Source of the DNA: an uncultured Flavobacteriaceae bacterium
GTDB taxonomy: Bacteria; Bacteroidota; Bacteroidia; Flavobacteriales; Flavobacteriaceae
DNA length: 64,000 nucleotides
Reading direction: 5' to 3'
Assembly (NCBI GenBank): GCA_947493175.1
Contig: CANLQD010000002.1
Coordinates: forward strand, 496,001-560,000
The translations under genes and the position numbers were made by a program. Below, one piece after another: positions 44,679-54,553 of this stretch. A model generated the notes under the pieces. That model did not search any database. It was not told where the DNA came from and worked only from the letters and a program-made list of their open reading frames with translations. Position 1 is the first letter of the stretch. Each line of letters opens with the position of its first letter.

Positions 44679-46145
44679 ATGTCAAAAAAATACCACAAGT
44701 CTACCAAAACTTCCCGAAGATCGTTTATCAAAAAAGGGGCCATCGCCTCCTCTATCTTCATTGTTCCCAGACATGTACTTGGCGGGGTCGGATATGTGGC
44801 GCCAAGTGACCGCTTGAACTTAGCTGCCATAGGAGCCGGGGGTAAGGGTTCGAGCGATATTTTCAATGCCTCGGTTAACGGCAGGGAAAAAGTGGCGGCC
44901 TTGTGCGACGTTGATTTTTCGGGCTCGGCAAAGAAGTCTGTAGAAAACTTTCCGAAAGCTGCGTTGTATGCCGATTTCCGGGAGATGCTAGATAAGGAAA
45001 AAGGAATAGATGCTGTCACCATTTCTACTCCTGATCATGTTCACGGACCCGCCGCGGCTTATGCCATGGAGCGAGGCATACATGTTTACGTACAAAAACC
45101 CATGACCCATAATATTCGAGAAGCAAGAATGCTGACCGAAATGGCCCGTAAAAACAAAATCGTTAGCCAAATGGGCAACCAAGGAGGGTCGAACCCCTTA
45201 TTGAATATGGTGCAAAAGTGGGTTGATTCCGGTGTTATCGGCCCCATATCAAAAGTACAAGTATGGACGAACCGGCCTGTGTGGCCTCAAGGAGGTGCCA
45301 TGCCCGATCCCGATGTTAGTTTAAAGCCCGAAGCGTTCAATTGGGATCTTTGGTTAGGCCCCGCGCCAGCTAGACCGTTTACGCCCAATTTGCACCCTTT
45401 CAATTGGCGTGGCTGGTGGGATTACGGTACGGGGGCTCTCGGGGACGTTGGCTGCCATTTAATCGATATTCCCTTCCGAACCTTGGGACTCAAATATCCT
45501 ACCGACGCAGAATGTAGTGTGGGATCAGTATTTTCCCAAATGTGGACAGCAGATTATCATCCAGAGGGATGCCCACCCTCTTCTTTTATTACATTGCATT
45601 TTGACGCTACCGAAAAAAGTGGGACACCCATTGAAATGACCTGGAGCGATGGGGGCATTCGGCCTTCACACCCCGATATTATTCCTGCCGATGCCGACAT
45701 TGGTGGAAAGAATAGTGCCAATGGAGTTTTAATCATTGGAGAAAAGGGGATTATCTCGACCAATATCAATGATAGCTCGCCCCTAATGCCAAAGCTGTAC
45801 TTAAATGATGGTACCACTGAATTTGGCCCAGAGGTCGAAGAGAATGAAGAGCCAGAGTACGGCCATCAACGCAAGTGGGTAGATGCCTGCAAAGCGGGCT
45901 TTAACAGTCCTGAACACCAAGCGTTGACATCCTCATTCGACTATGCGGGGCCCATGACAGAAACGGTGCTTATGGGTAATTTGGCCATACGCAGCTATAT
46001 GCTCCGGAAAGAGAACGACGAAGGAAAAATGGAGTTCTACGCACGTAAGAAACTGCTATGGGACGGTGAAAACATGCGAATCACCAATTTAGAGGAGGCG
46101 AACCAATTTGTAGGTCGCACCTATCGAGCCGGTTGGAAACTGTAG
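44679..46145 (+). CDS. Tat-exported Gfo/Idh/MocA family oxidoreductase
   Basis: The 488-residue protein starts with a twin-arginine signal (TSRRSFIKKGAIASSIFIVP). The NAD(P)-binding domain has NLAAIGAGGKGSSDIF and the VQKPMTHN segment in place of EKP. The C-terminal domain contains WDLWLGPAPARPF and GTGALGDVGCHLIDIPF, which are typical of the Bacteroidota and Planctomycetes exported subgroup. The enzyme presumably folds with its cofactor in the cytoplasm before export. Its divergent neighbour is a 3-keto-glycoside hydrolase family protein. TAACTTTA at 44638-44645 is a plausible -7 box. Confidence 0.92.
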   Translation: MSKKYHKSTKTSRRSFIKKGAIASSIFIVPRHVLGGVGYVAPSDRLNLAAIGAGGKGSSDIFNASVNGREKVAALCDVDFSGSAKKSVENFPKAALYADFREMLDKEKGIDAVTISTPDHVHGPAAAYAMERGIHVYVQKPMTHNIREARMLTEMARKNKIVSQMGNQGGSNPLLNMVQKWVDSGVIGPISKVQVWTNRPVWPQGGAMPDPDVSLKPEAFNWDLWLGPAPARPFTPNLHPFNWRGWWDYGTGALGDVGCHLIDIPFRTLGLKYPTDAECSVGSVFSQMWTADYHPEGCPPSSFITLHFDATEKSGTPIEMTWSDGGIRPSHPDIIPADADIGGKNSANGVLIIGEKGIISTNINDSSPLMPKLYLNDGTTEFGPEVEENEEPEYGHQRKWVDACKAGFNSPEHQALTSSFDYAGPMTETVLMGNLAIRSYMLRKENDEGKMEFYARKKLLWDGENMRITNLEEANQFVGRTYRAGWKL

Positions 46146-46245
46146 ACGGGTGCCCCAGTATCAACAATATTTAGCAGGATTAGCTACACATTCGTATTAC
46201 CGGGATTCTCCGTATTTTATCTTATAATGAGGGAGTTTTGTTCGG

Positions 46246-46701
46246 TTATTTACAATCTTCGATACGACGCGTGTCTATCAAATAAACAATTTTCCATTCT
46301 TCCCCGTAGCGTACCAATTGAAAAGAGTTGACCCCACAATGGTGAAAAGTATCATTTATACGGAATTCGTAGGGTGTCCATGCGTTGGCCATGTGACCAT
46401 CTATTTGAATTGAAAACGATTTGATAATCTCCTCAAATTTAGTGCTCTCGGGGATGCTGGTAATCGATTTTAAAAATGCTCCGAAGTCGCTGGTCCGTAC
46501 CTTGGTATTTCCCGTGCTATCTACCGCTATGGTCTGTAACACGATCTCATCGGAAACAGCTTGCCTCATACGAGTGGAATCCTGCTGATGAAAACCTTCA
46601 AAAAACGCCTCGATGGTTTCCTGTACCGCTGGCCTTTGCACTTCCTGCCCCCGCAGCCCTGTTAGGAACAAACTTGATAAAAGAAATAGAAAAATTTTCA
46701 T
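46246..46701 (-). CDS. Secreted NTF2-like (SnoaL/DUF4440-type) protein
   Basis: The start at 46701 (MKIFLFLLSSLFLTGLRG) gives 151 residues with a signal peptide. An ATG at 46719 lies inside the predicted -7 box and is rejected. The mature part has the cone-shaped NTF2 pattern: VQETIEAFFEGFHQQDSTRM, then IVLQTIAVDSTGN, and strands ending AWTPYEFRINDTFHHCGVNS. Fold members can be enzymes or binding proteins; no catalytic residues can be assigned. A perfect 22-bp palindrome covers its promoter. Confidence 0.8.
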   Translation of the reverse strand: MKIFLFLLSSLFLTGLRGQEVQRPAVQETIEAFFEGFHQQDSTRMRQAVSDEIVLQTIAVDSTGNTKVRTSDFGAFLKSITSIPESTKFEEIIKSFSIQIDGHMANAWTPYEFRINDTFHHCGVNSFQLVRYGEEWKIVYLIDTRRIEDCK

Positions 46702-46705
46702 AAAT

Positions 46706-46727
46706 ACGTATTTTTTCAAAAATACGT
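46706..46727 (-). promoter_or_regulatory. Perfect 22-bp palindrome over the -7 box of the NTF2-like gene
   Basis: ACGTATTTTT-TC-AAAAATACGT is symmetric at all 20 arm positions. On the minus strand it contains TATTTTTG at 46717-46724, a perfect -7 box, and it ends 4 nt before the start codon at 46701. It is a strong operator candidate; a bound dimer would block polymerase. Confidence 0.55.
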
Positions 46728-46921
46728 TAAGAAGTCGTATAAACTTCTAAAAGGGTATCTTGTTCTTACCATATTGCAAGGTTCTTCCTAACTTTTCATA
46801 GAAATCTAAAACGAAAAGATTCCAACACCTCATGGAGATGAACACATTTTTATCCTTCTAAAAACAATCCAAAAAAAGCCTGAACAAATTCCTTACTTTT
46901 AGACCATTAAAATGGAACCAA

Positions 46922-47740
46922 ATGTCAACCGCAAAAAAAGAGTACAAAAGAGTCACTGTGAAATCATTGATCGAAATGAAAAAAAACGGGGAGAAAATCT
47001 CTATGTTGACCGCCTATGATTATTCAATGGCTAAAATTGTAGATTCTGCCAAAGTCGATGTTATTTTGGTAGGTGATTCTGCCAGTAACGTAATGGCCGG
47101 TCACGAGACTACCCTGCCGATTACCCTTGACCAAATGATATACCATGCTACGTCGGTCATACGTGCAGTTGAGCGAGCTTTGGTAGTAGTCGATATTCCT
47201 TTTGGAAGTTATCAAAGTGATCCTAAGGAAGCGCTACGTTCAGCCATACGCATCATGAAAGAAAGCGGTGCCCATGCAGTTAAGTTGGAAGGTGGAGAGG
47301 AAATTAAAGAATCGGTAAAACGTATCTTGAATGCCGGCATCCCCGTTATGGGACATTTGGGTTTGACCCCACAGTCTATTTATAAATTTGGTACTTATAC
47401 GGTCAGGGCCAAAGAAGAAAAGGAAGCGAAAAAGCTGATGGCCGATGCCAAATTACTCGAAAAAATGGGATGTTTTGGAATAGTTCTCGAAAAAATTCCC
47501 GCCGAATTGACCAAAAAAGTATCCGAAAGTATTACGATACCTACTATTGGAATTGGTGGTGGTAAACATGCGGATGGGCAGGTTCTTGTGATTCATGATC
47601 TATTGGGAATGACCCATGAGTTCAACCCCAGATTTCTCAGAAGGTACATGAACTTGTACGAAGATATGGGCGATGCGATTTCACAATATGTGGCGGATGT
47701 AAAAAACAGGGATTTCCCCAGTGAAGAAGAACAGTACTAA
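46922..47740 (+). CDS. panB: 3-Methyl-2-oxobutanoate hydroxymethyltransferase
   Basis: PanB makes ketopantoate for pantothenate and coenzyme A. The 272 residues match the family: [39 protein letters not shown], the metal-binding [15 protein letters not shown] with the substrate lysine and glutamate, and [20 protein letters not shown]. The catalytic glutamate is expected in [18 protein letters not shown] at 46894-46901 is a plausible -7 box. lspA follows after 9 nt. Confidence 0.96.
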   Translation: MSTAKKEYKRVTVKSLIEMKKNGEKISMLTAYDYSMAKIVDSAKVDVILVGDSASNVMAGHETTLPITLDQMIYHATSVIRAVERALVVVDIPFGSYQSDPKEALRSAIRIMKESGAHAVKLEGGEEIKESVKRILNAGIPVMGHLGLTPQSIYKFGTYTVRAKEEKEAKKLMADAKLLEKMGCFGIVLEKIPAELTKKVSESITIPTIGIGGGKHADGQVLVIHDLLGMTHEFNPRFLRRYMNLYEDMGDAISQYVADVKNRDFPSEEEQY

Positions 47741-47749
47741 AAACGTGTT

Positions 47750-48247
47750 ATGAAAAATGTGGGCGCCCTGAAAAGGCTTGGAATTATTTTTTTGGTACTT
47801 CTCAACATTGGCTGTGATCAGATATCGAAAGATGTGGTGCGAAAAAATGTGACTCCAAGCGATTATATCCAAGTCGTAGATGACTATTTTATTTTGACCA
47901 ACGTTGAAAATACCGGGGCCATGCTGGGATTTGGTGATACGTTTCCGAGAATGGTAAAAATTATTTTGTTGCAAATCTTGCCCGTTTTAATACTGGTCAT
48001 CTTACTATTTCGCATTCTACGGAAAAAACATTTGAACAAATGGAGCGTTGTTGCCTTTGCATTCGTAATCGGGGGCGGTATCGGAAATTTAATCGATCGG
48101 ATCGCCTATGGATCGGTGACGGATTTCTTTCAAATTAAATTAGGGGTCTTTCGAACGGGCATCTTTAATATGGCCGACGTCTCGGTGACCACAGGTGTAT
48201 TGCTGTTACTCTTTTTGTCGGTACAAAACAAAAAAATGGAGTTGTAG
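47750..48247 (+). CDS. lspA: Lipoprotein signal peptidase (signal peptidase II)
   Basis: LspA removes signal peptides of lipoproteins in the inner membrane. The 165 residues have four spans. The catalytic aspartates are in GNLIDRIAYGSVTDF and FNMADVSVTTG. DQISKDVVRKNV at the end of span one and ENTGAMLGFGD are the other conserved blocks. The stop TAG shares its G with the GTG start of the pseudouridine synthase gene. Confidence 0.95.
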   Translation: MKNVGALKRLGIIFLVLLNIGCDQISKDVVRKNVTPSDYIQVVDDYFILTNVENTGAMLGFGDTFPRMVKIILLQILPVLILVILLFRILRKKHLNKWSVVAFAFVIGGGIGNLIDRIAYGSVTDFFQIKLGVFRTGIFNMADVSVTTGVLLLLFLSVQNKKMEL

Positions 48248-48945
48248 TGCAACGGAATACACATTCTACCATAAAAACCCTCCAGGTACTACACGAGGAT
48301 AATCATTTGATCGCTATCAATAAGCGACCGGGAGACATCGTACAGGGCGACAAGACCGGAGACATCCCCTTGAGCGAAGTGGTCAAAGGGTATTTAAAAC
48401 GAAAGTATAACAAACCGGGCAATGTTTATTTAGGAGTTGCCCATCGCCTAGATAGACCCACCTCTGGTGTAGTAGTATTTGCGAAGACCTCAAAAGCGCT
48501 CCCTAGACTTAACAAGCTGTTCGCAGAGAAAGTTGCAAAAAAAACCTATTGGGCCGTTGTTAAGAATCCCCCGCCAGAAAATCAGGGACAATTGACCCAT
48601 TGGCTCAAAAGAAATCCCAAACGGAACAAATCATACGCACACGAAAAAGAGGTTGCCGAAAGCAAGAAAGCGGTCTTGGAATACAAGATGCTAAAAAAGT
48701 TGGATTCCTATTTTTTACTAGAGATAGACTTGAAGACGGGGCGGCATCATCAAATTAGATCACAACTTGCAGCAATTGGCTGCCCGATCAAAGGGGATCT
48801 TAAATATGGTTTTCATCGCAGTAACAAAGATGGCAGCATACACCTTCATGCACGAAAGTTGTCTTTTATACATCCCGTAAAAAAGGAGCCGATTCTTATT
48901 ACTTCCGATTTGCCCAAGGATCCCGTATGGGATGCGTGTGTTTAG
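48247..48945 (+). CDS. RluA family pseudouridine synthase
   Basis: The 232-residue enzyme converts uridine to pseudouridine in RNA. The catalytic aspartate is in VAHRLDRPTSGVVVF; the ADEKTGRHHQIR-type segment appears as LKTGRHHQIRSQLAAIGCPI. No S4 domain is present. The start is GTG in a TAGTG overlap with lspA; no ATG lies close enough, and sequence similarity starts directly after (VLHEDNHLIAINKRPGD). The modified site (23S rRNA or tRNA) cannot be told from sequence. Confidence 0.93.
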   Translation: MQRNTHSTIKTLQVLHEDNHLIAINKRPGDIVQGDKTGDIPLSEVVKGYLKRKYNKPGNVYLGVAHRLDRPTSGVVVFAKTSKALPRLNKLFAEKVAKKTYWAVVKNPPPENQGQLTHWLKRNPKRNKSYAHEKEVAESKKAVLEYKMLKKLDSYFLLEIDLKTGRHHQIRSQLAAIGCPIKGDLKYGFHRSNKDGSIHLHARKLSFIHPVKKEPILITSDLPKDPVWDACV

Positions 48946-48996
48946 TTTTCACTTAAACCCAAAAACACTAAATTAGTTCGTTATAAACACGATACC

Positions 48997-49560
48997 ATGT
49001 TAAAAAAGTTTGTTTTCACCATAGGCATTTTAGCCTTTAGTAGCTGCGGAAGTTATAATTCTATCGATAATTTTTATGAAGCCCATAAAAACGACAATCA
49101 AGTTACGGCCATCCGAGTTCCCCGTTTTATGTTGTCGCTCATAAGTGGCATTTCTCCCGAAATGCAATCGCTTATCGGCAATACGAAAGATTTGCGCTAT
49201 ATGCAGTTTCCAAGTGCAACCCCGGCCCGGACCGAATTTTTGAATAAACAAATGAACGGTATTACCGGTAGCTCGTTTATCGAGGTGTACCGTAAAAACG
49301 ATAATTTAAAAAGGAATGTCGTTTCTATACGCGAGAAAAGAAATGCTGTTCGAGAAATACTTATTTATAACAATAATACCATTAACGGATCTTTTTTATA
49401 CTTCAATGGAAACTTTGACCCTGCTAAAGTGCGTGAAATGGCCAAAAATGAGGAGTTCCAAAAATTGGGCAGTGGTCTTATCAATCAAATGAATATGGGT
49501 ACCCCGGAAATCAACCCAGATGATGAAAGCTCCACATCCGGGAAAACCGATAAAGGGTAA
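48997..49560 (+). CDS. DUF4252 lipoprotein
   Basis: The 187 residues start with a lipoprotein signal (ILAFSSCGSYN, cysteine at about 17). The mature part, FYEAHKNDNQVTAIRVPRF then MLSLISGISPEM, is characteristic of DUF4252 proteins of Bacteroidota. The tail is low-complexity and acidic/serine-rich (NPDDESSTSGKTDKG). DUF4252 proteins are often next to ECF sigma factors, but none is present here. It is 51 nt after the pseudouridine synthase gene. Function unknown. The next 130 nt (49561-49690) hold nothing recognised. Confidence 0.85.
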   Translation: MLKKFVFTIGILAFSSCGSYNSIDNFYEAHKNDNQVTAIRVPRFMLSLISGISPEMQSLIGNTKDLRYMQFPSATPARTEFLNKQMNGITGSSFIEVYRKNDNLKRNVVSIREKRNAVREILIYNNNTINGSFLYFNGNFDPAKVREMAKNEEFQKLGSGLINQMNMGTPEINPDDESSTSGKTDKG

Positions 49561-49690
49561 ACCATCCTTTAGCAAGCGCATCGGGCATTTTATGGTAAAT
49601 CAATGTGTTATTTCGCCCCTTTCGTCTACCATAACGGCTATATGAAAGGCGGTAAACGTCTGAGCATTAAATCCCGATTATCTAGTGAAG

Positions 49691-50554
49691 TCAACGATAC
49701 GACCGCACACTTTCGATCATTACGGAGATCAAAATTAATACCCCTCCCAGAACGGTAGACCAAGAAGGGATTTCAGATAACAACAAAGCACCAATGAGAA
49801 TACCATACACAGGCTGTATACTGCTAATAATGCTTATGGTGGTTACCGAAAAATCCTTAAAGGTGTTAATGAACATAGTGTGCCCCATTGCCGTCGTAAT
49901 CAAGGCAACACCCAATAAGCCTTGCCACTGGTTGGCAATGGTTCCAAGATCATAAATAAAATAGACCGGTAACAAAACAATCGTTGTTACGATCAACTGG
50001 TAGCTCATTAAAATGGAACCTTGATAGTCGACCACCTTCGTTTTCAAAATCAGATTGCGAATCGCATAACAAAGTGCCGAAAAGACACCAAAACCGATTG
50101 CCAAAGTATGTGAATTACGTATATCTACTTCGGGAACCAACAAGTAAATACCGCTCAAGACCAAAACACCCAACAATATATGAAGTCTTTGAAAACGGGT
50201 CTTTAAAAACAACGGCTCTAAAAAGGCAGTTAAAACGGGGTATGTAAACAAAGACAGCATTCCGATGGCAACATTTGATAATTGCAATGCCTGAAAATAA
50301 GTGGTCCAATGTAGACACATCAATATACCTGTAATCAGAATAGGTGCCATGTCTTTCTTTCGCAACCTGAATGACAAACTTTTCCAGCGGCAGTAGAGAA
50401 TCAAAAAAAATAGTGCCAACAAGGCGCGTATACCAATAGTCAAGGGCACCGGCAGTTCTATATACTTTCCAAACGGTCCGGAAGTACTCAACAATAGCAT
50501 GACCATGTTGATTTCAATAAAATTCCGGGTATGAATATTAGTGGAAGTACTCAA
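49691..50554 (-). CDS. EamA/DMT family transporter
   Basis: The 287 residues have about ten membrane spans arranged as two EamA repeats. The first repeat ends around PVLTAFLEPLFLKTRFQRLH and the second around SSIQPVYGILIGALLLSEIP, the family's most conserved segment. Such proteins export or exchange amino acids, nucleotides or other metabolites; the substrate is not predictable. Its start is 4 nt from the stop of the upstream gene, so the two are co-transcribed. Confidence 0.9.
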   Translation of the reverse strand: MSTSTNIHTRNFIEINMVMLLLSTSGPFGKYIELPVPLTIGIRALLALFFLILYCRWKSLSFRLRKKDMAPILITGILMCLHWTTYFQALQLSNVAIGMLSLFTYPVLTAFLEPLFLKTRFQRLHILLGVLVLSGIYLLVPEVDIRNSHTLAIGFGVFSALCYAIRNLILKTKVVDYQGSILMSYQLIVTTIVLLPVYFIYDLGTIANQWQGLLGVALITTAMGHTMFINTFKDFSVTTISIISSIQPVYGILIGALLLSEIPSWSTVLGGVLILISVMIESVRSYR

Positions 50555-50557
50555 AAG

Positions 50558-52102
50558 TTAGCGGGTCTGGGCCATTGCTTTTTCCCGAATAATCTGCGCC
50601 ACGGGTTTGTTCTCTAGATGACTTTCCAACCAAGAGATGATATCAAGATAGAGAAAGGCCCTTTTTTCGTAAGGGTCGTTTTCGTACTTCTTTAGTTGGG
50701 TATGTAACTTTTGAAATTCATCTTGTAACTCATGGGGGTAAATATTCCCTAAATTTCTTAAGAACTTGATCATTTCTTTCTGAACATCATGTAAATCGTT
50801 CATTTTCAGCAAAAACTTGTAGGTGCTTTTTAGTTGTACCTCCAAGTGGTAGTCCATACCAGCTTCATAATGGGCAAAGAGGCTTAGGACACGGGCAAAA
50901 CACATAAGGTCTTCCCGCATTTTCAAATTTTTATTATGAATGATCTTTTTAAGATAGACAATGCAATTTTTATGTTCTCCGTTACCAAAATAGAGACAGG
51001 CGATTTTATAATACAACACCATAATGTGGTGTGCATCGATCCGATCTTTATGTTTGTTAATACCATATTCAATAATCTGTACCAAATACAACCCTTTATG
51101 AAAGGTACCTTCCAAAAAATGCAAATTAAGCTTATTGGCGTTTATATAAAGAAAGGCAAGAGACGAAATATTATCGTTTTTGGGAAAGTCCTTGCTTGCC
51201 ACGACCTCCTCTAGTTTTTCCAAGGTCTGTCGAAACTGTGAGCTATATTTAACATAAAACAGCGACTCGAGCAAGTAATGGTTTCCCTTTAAAAAGAATA
51301 CGGGATTCAAATAAATCTGTTCTTGCTGCTCATAAAACAGGTCTACCCATTTACTGGCGTATTTATAGGAGGATACAAAATCCTGTAACAAAAAACTATA
51401 CCATAAATGTGCCTTGTAGAGCCATAACTTTTCGCGAAAACCCAGTTTTTTCAAATCGTATTTCGGCAGGTGGCTTTCAAAATACTCCTTTACCCTTCGA
51501 TAATCGGAATCGTTCTGTACATAACCAACCTTGAGCATAATACTGTAAAGTTGCAAGGAGAGATTGGAGAGCTTGCTCGTCATAACGTTCATGGCCGAAA
51601 GGTCTTTGGCCTGCACGGCCAGTTCATCGGCACGATCGGGAATACTTCGCGTAATGTATTGAGTTTCGATTATTTTTTCAAGTTCTACGATTTCATAAGC
51701 AATATTTTTTTCCTCATTTTCGATGGCGGTAGCTTTTGCCTTATCAAGAATTTTTAAACTTTGCTTATATAATCCTTTCTGATAGAGGATGGTAGCAAAA
51801 TCGAGCTGCTCCCTTATTTGCACCCGAATGTTCTGATTCACCGGATTCAAGCGCAAACTCACCAAAATCTGCTTGTACAAATGTGCCTTTAGGTTAGATA
51901 ATTGGGTCTTTTTTACAATGCCACTGTCCAAAATAGCCTTTTCGTCGTATTTTTTAACCTTGTCGAGCAAATTGAACAAAGCTAAAAATTTAGCATCCGC
52001 ATTTACCCCCAGTCTCCCCACATATAGCTTAAACTGGCGCTTCTCGGACTTTGAAAGCGACTTCACCAACACGAAAAGGGTATCTTTATGGGTATTTGTC
52101 AT
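50558..52102 (-). CDS. Large helical-repeat (TPR-like) protein of unknown function
   Basis: The 514 residues are soluble and helical throughout, with no signal peptide. Repeating units such as FATILYQKGLYKQSLKILDK, LWYSFLLQDFVSSYKYASKW and YYKIACLYFGNGEHKNCIVY resemble TPR pairs. The N-terminal block, FVLVKSLSKSEKRQFKLYVG, looks specific to a conserved Bacteroidota family that I cannot name. No enzyme motif is visible, so a scaffold or regulatory role is more likely. It is upstream of and close to the EamA transporter gene, and divergent from leuA. Confidence 0.75.
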   Translation of the reverse strand: MTNTHKDTLFVLVKSLSKSEKRQFKLYVGRLGVNADAKFLALFNLLDKVKKYDEKAILDSGIVKKTQLSNLKAHLYKQILVSLRLNPVNQNIRVQIREQLDFATILYQKGLYKQSLKILDKAKATAIENEEKNIAYEIVELEKIIETQYITRSIPDRADELAVQAKDLSAMNVMTSKLSNLSLQLYSIMLKVGYVQNDSDYRRVKEYFESHLPKYDLKKLGFREKLWLYKAHLWYSFLLQDFVSSYKYASKWVDLFYEQQEQIYLNPVFFLKGNHYLLESLFYVKYSSQFRQTLEKLEEVVASKDFPKNDNISSLAFLYINANKLNLHFLEGTFHKGLYLVQIIEYGINKHKDRIDAHHIMVLYYKIACLYFGNGEHKNCIVYLKKIIHNKNLKMREDLMCFARVLSLFAHYEAGMDYHLEVQLKSTYKFLLKMNDLHDVQKEMIKFLRNLGNIYPHELQDEFQKLHTQLKKYENDPYEKRAFLYLDIISWLESHLENKPVAQIIREKAMAQTR

Positions 52103-52249
52103 CGTAATAAATAAGGCTTAAATATTTCTTTTTCAGCTGGTTAAATCCTGACCCAACATATTTAACGTTGTAACTATTTTTTCGTAATTTCGATAGCTGT
52201 AACCGATAGTTCTATATTCGTAGAAGGTACCTAAAACTACACAAAAATA

Positions 52250-53422
52250 ATGAGTAAAGATAAGGTAGATATTTTTGATACTACGTTGCGGGATGGCGAG
52301 CAGGTGCCGGGCTGTAAGTTAGATGCGGAACAAAAGCTGGTAATTGCCGAAAGGCTCGACCATTTGGGGGTCGACATTATCGAAGCGGGGTTTCCTATTT
52401 CAAGCCCCGGAGACTTTAATTCGGTGACGGAAATCGCCAAGCTAGTCAAAAATGCCACCGTATGTGGCCTTACCAGGGCCGTTCGAAAAGATATCGAGGT
52501 CGCGGCCGATGCCTTAAAACCTGCCAAAAGACCAAGGATACATACAGGAATCGGCACATCGGATTCCCATATCAAACACAAGTTCAACTCAACAAGGGAA
52601 AACATTATCGAACGTGCCGTAGCGGCCGTTAGCTATGCCAAGACCTTTGTGGAAGATGTTGAATTCTATGCCGAAGATGCCGGCCGTACCGACAATGAAT
52701 TCTTGGCCAAAGTGTGTGAAGCGGTAGTGAAAGCGGGTGCAACCGTATTAAATATCCCGGATACTACGGGCTATTGCCTGCCGGAGGAATACGGTGCCAA
52801 AATGAAGTATCTGAAAGAAAATGTAAAGGGAATCCATAAAGCAACCCTTTCATGCCATTGTCATAACGATTTGGGCTTGGCCACCGCCAATTCCATTGCC
52901 GGTGTGGTCAACGGCGCCAGACAGATAGAGTGCACCATTAATGGTATCGGAGAACGCGCGGGCAACACCTCGTTGGAAGAGGTGGTGATGATTTTAAGAC
53001 AGCACCCTAGTCTCGGGCTTGATACGAATATCAATAGCCAGCTATTGTATGATACCAGCCAGATGGTTTCACAAAAAATGGGAATGGTTGTTCAACCGAA
53101 CAAGGCTATCGTGGGGGCCAATGCCTTTGCACATAGTTCCGGAATACATCAAGATGGGGTCATCAAAAACCGGGAAACCTACGAAATCATTGACCCTGCA
53201 GACGTAGGGGTCAACGAATCCTCTATTGTACTGACCGCCAGAAGCGGTCGTGCCGCTCTGGCCTATCGTGCTAAATTGGTAGGTTACGAGCTTACAAAGC
53301 TGCAATTGGACGAAGTATATCAGGAGTTTTTAAAATTCGCGGACAGTAAAAAAGAAATTCTTGATAACGATATCCATGCTATAATCGATGCGACCAAATT
53401 GAACATTGAAAGTGTCTCTTAG
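52250..53422 (+). CDS. leuA: 2-Isopropylmalate synthase, short form without regulatory domain
   Basis: LeuA condenses 2-oxoisovalerate with acetyl-CoA. The catalytic barrel is complete: [20 protein letters not shown] at the start, [20 protein letters not shown] with metal histidines, and [20 protein letters not shown]. It ends at 390 residues, whereas full-length LeuA has about 510 with a C-terminal leucine-sensing domain. The nearest alternatives are homocitrate or citramalate synthase, which share the length. The directly adjoining leuB (TAG-ATG) supports isopropylmalate synthase. Confidence 0.88.
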   Translation: MSKDKVDIFDTTLRDGEQVPGCKLDAEQKLVIAERLDHLGVDIIEAGFPISSPGDFNSVTEIAKLVKNATVCGLTRAVRKDIEVAADALKPAKRPRIHTGIGTSDSHIKHKFNSTRENIIERAVAAVSYAKTFVEDVEFYAEDAGRTDNEFLAKVCEAVVKAGATVLNIPDTTGYCLPEEYGAKMKYLKENVKGIHKATLSCHCHNDLGLATANSIAGVVNGARQIECTINGIGERAGNTSLEEVVMILRQHPSLGLDTNINSQLLYDTSQMVSQKMGMVVQPNKAIVGANAFAHSSGIHQDGVIKNRETYEIIDPADVGVNESSIVLTARSGRAALAYRAKLVGYELTKLQLDEVYQEFLKFADSKKEILDNDIHAIIDATKLNIESVS

Positions 53423-54541
53423 ATGCAATTGAAAATAGCTCTTTTAGGCGGTGATGGTATCGGTCCGGAAGTATTGGCCGAATCTGTGAAATGCCTACAG
53501 GCGGTCGCCGAAACTTTCAATCATCAGTTTACGTATACCAAGGCCCTTATTGGAGCGGTGGCCATAGAGAAACACCATACGCCCCTACCCGACCAGGCAC
53601 TTGAAATCTGCGCCAATGCCGATGCCACGTTGTTTGGAACGATAGGCACTCCTGAATACGATAACGACCCAAGTGCCAAGGTACGGCCAGAGCAAGGTTT
53701 GCTGCTATTGCGCAAAGAGTTGGGACTGTATGCAAATATTCGTCCGGTAAAGATGTTCCCAGAAATCATTGATAATTCCCCCCTTAGCAAAAAACTTGTT
53801 TCCGGTACCGATTTTGAAATTTACCGGGAACTCACAGGTGGTATTTACTATGGAGAAAAAAGTATCAGTGAAGATGAGACCGTTGCGACCGACCTATGCA
53901 CCTATTCCGAAATTGAAATAAGCCGGATAGCGCATAAGGCGTTCAAAGCGGCCAAAAAAAGAAGAAAGAAGCTTACTTTGGTCGACAAAGCGAATGTCTT
54001 GGAAACTTCCAGGCTATGGCGCCGTACGGTGAGTACCATTGCGAAAAGTTATCCCGAGGTAACATTGGAGTGTTTATACATAGACAATGCCGCGGTACAA
54101 TTACTCTTAAATCCGTCGGCGTTTGATATTATTCTGACCGATAATATGTTCGGGGATATGTTATCTGATCAAGGTAGTGTTATTATAGGTTCCCAAGGCT
54201 TGCTCCCATCTGCTTCGATTGGGGAATATCATTGCATGTTCGAACCGGTTCATGGTTCCTTTCCTCAGGCAAAAGGAATGAATAAAGCCAATCCCGTTGC
54301 CGCTATTTTTAGTGCGGCTTTGTTATTAGGGCACTTTGGACTTAAGGAAGAATCAAAAGCGGTCATCGCATCGGTACGCAAATCGTTTAAGAAAAAAATC
54401 GTGACACCTGACATTTTGGGCAGTAGCAAGTATGGTACCGATTACGTGGGCGATTTCATCGCGGATCATATTACCGACATCGACGATGATATGAATATGA
54501 ACGATGAGAACATCGGTCTGGGAAAATCTACTATTATTTAG
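53423..54541 (+). CDS. leuB: 3-Isopropylmalate dehydrogenase
   Basis: LeuB oxidises 3-isopropylmalate with NAD in leucine synthesis. The 372 residues show IALLGGDGIGPEVLAESVKC at the start, YANIRPVKMFPEIIDNSPLS, the RELTGGIYYGEK segment with the substrate arginine and tyrosine, LTDNMFGDMLSDQ and FEPVHGSFPQAKGMNKANP near the end. The extra acidic tail DDDMNMNDENIGLGKSTII is not part of the core fold. leuC and leuD are not in the window. Confidence 0.95.
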   Translation: MQLKIALLGGDGIGPEVLAESVKCLQAVAETFNHQFTYTKALIGAVAIEKHHTPLPDQALEICANADATLFGTIGTPEYDNDPSAKVRPEQGLLLLRKELGLYANIRPVKMFPEIIDNSPLSKKLVSGTDFEIYRELTGGIYYGEKSISEDETVATDLCTYSEIEISRIAHKAFKAAKKRRKKLTLVDKANVLETSRLWRRTVSTIAKSYPEVTLECLYIDNAAVQLLLNPSAFDIILTDNMFGDMLSDQGSVIIGSQGLLPSASIGEYHCMFEPVHGSFPQAKGMNKANPVAAIFSAALLLGHFGLKEESKAVIASVRKSFKKKIVTPDILGSSKYGTDYVGDFIADHITDIDDDMNMNDENIGLGKSTII

Positions 54542-54553
54542 GGCCCTAGTTTC

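Noticed and set aside
49633..49650. Shared 13-mer GGCTATATGAAAG with the region near 7925
   Set aside because: Several shared 13-mers are expected by chance in 64 kb, and the flanks do not extend the match convincingly.
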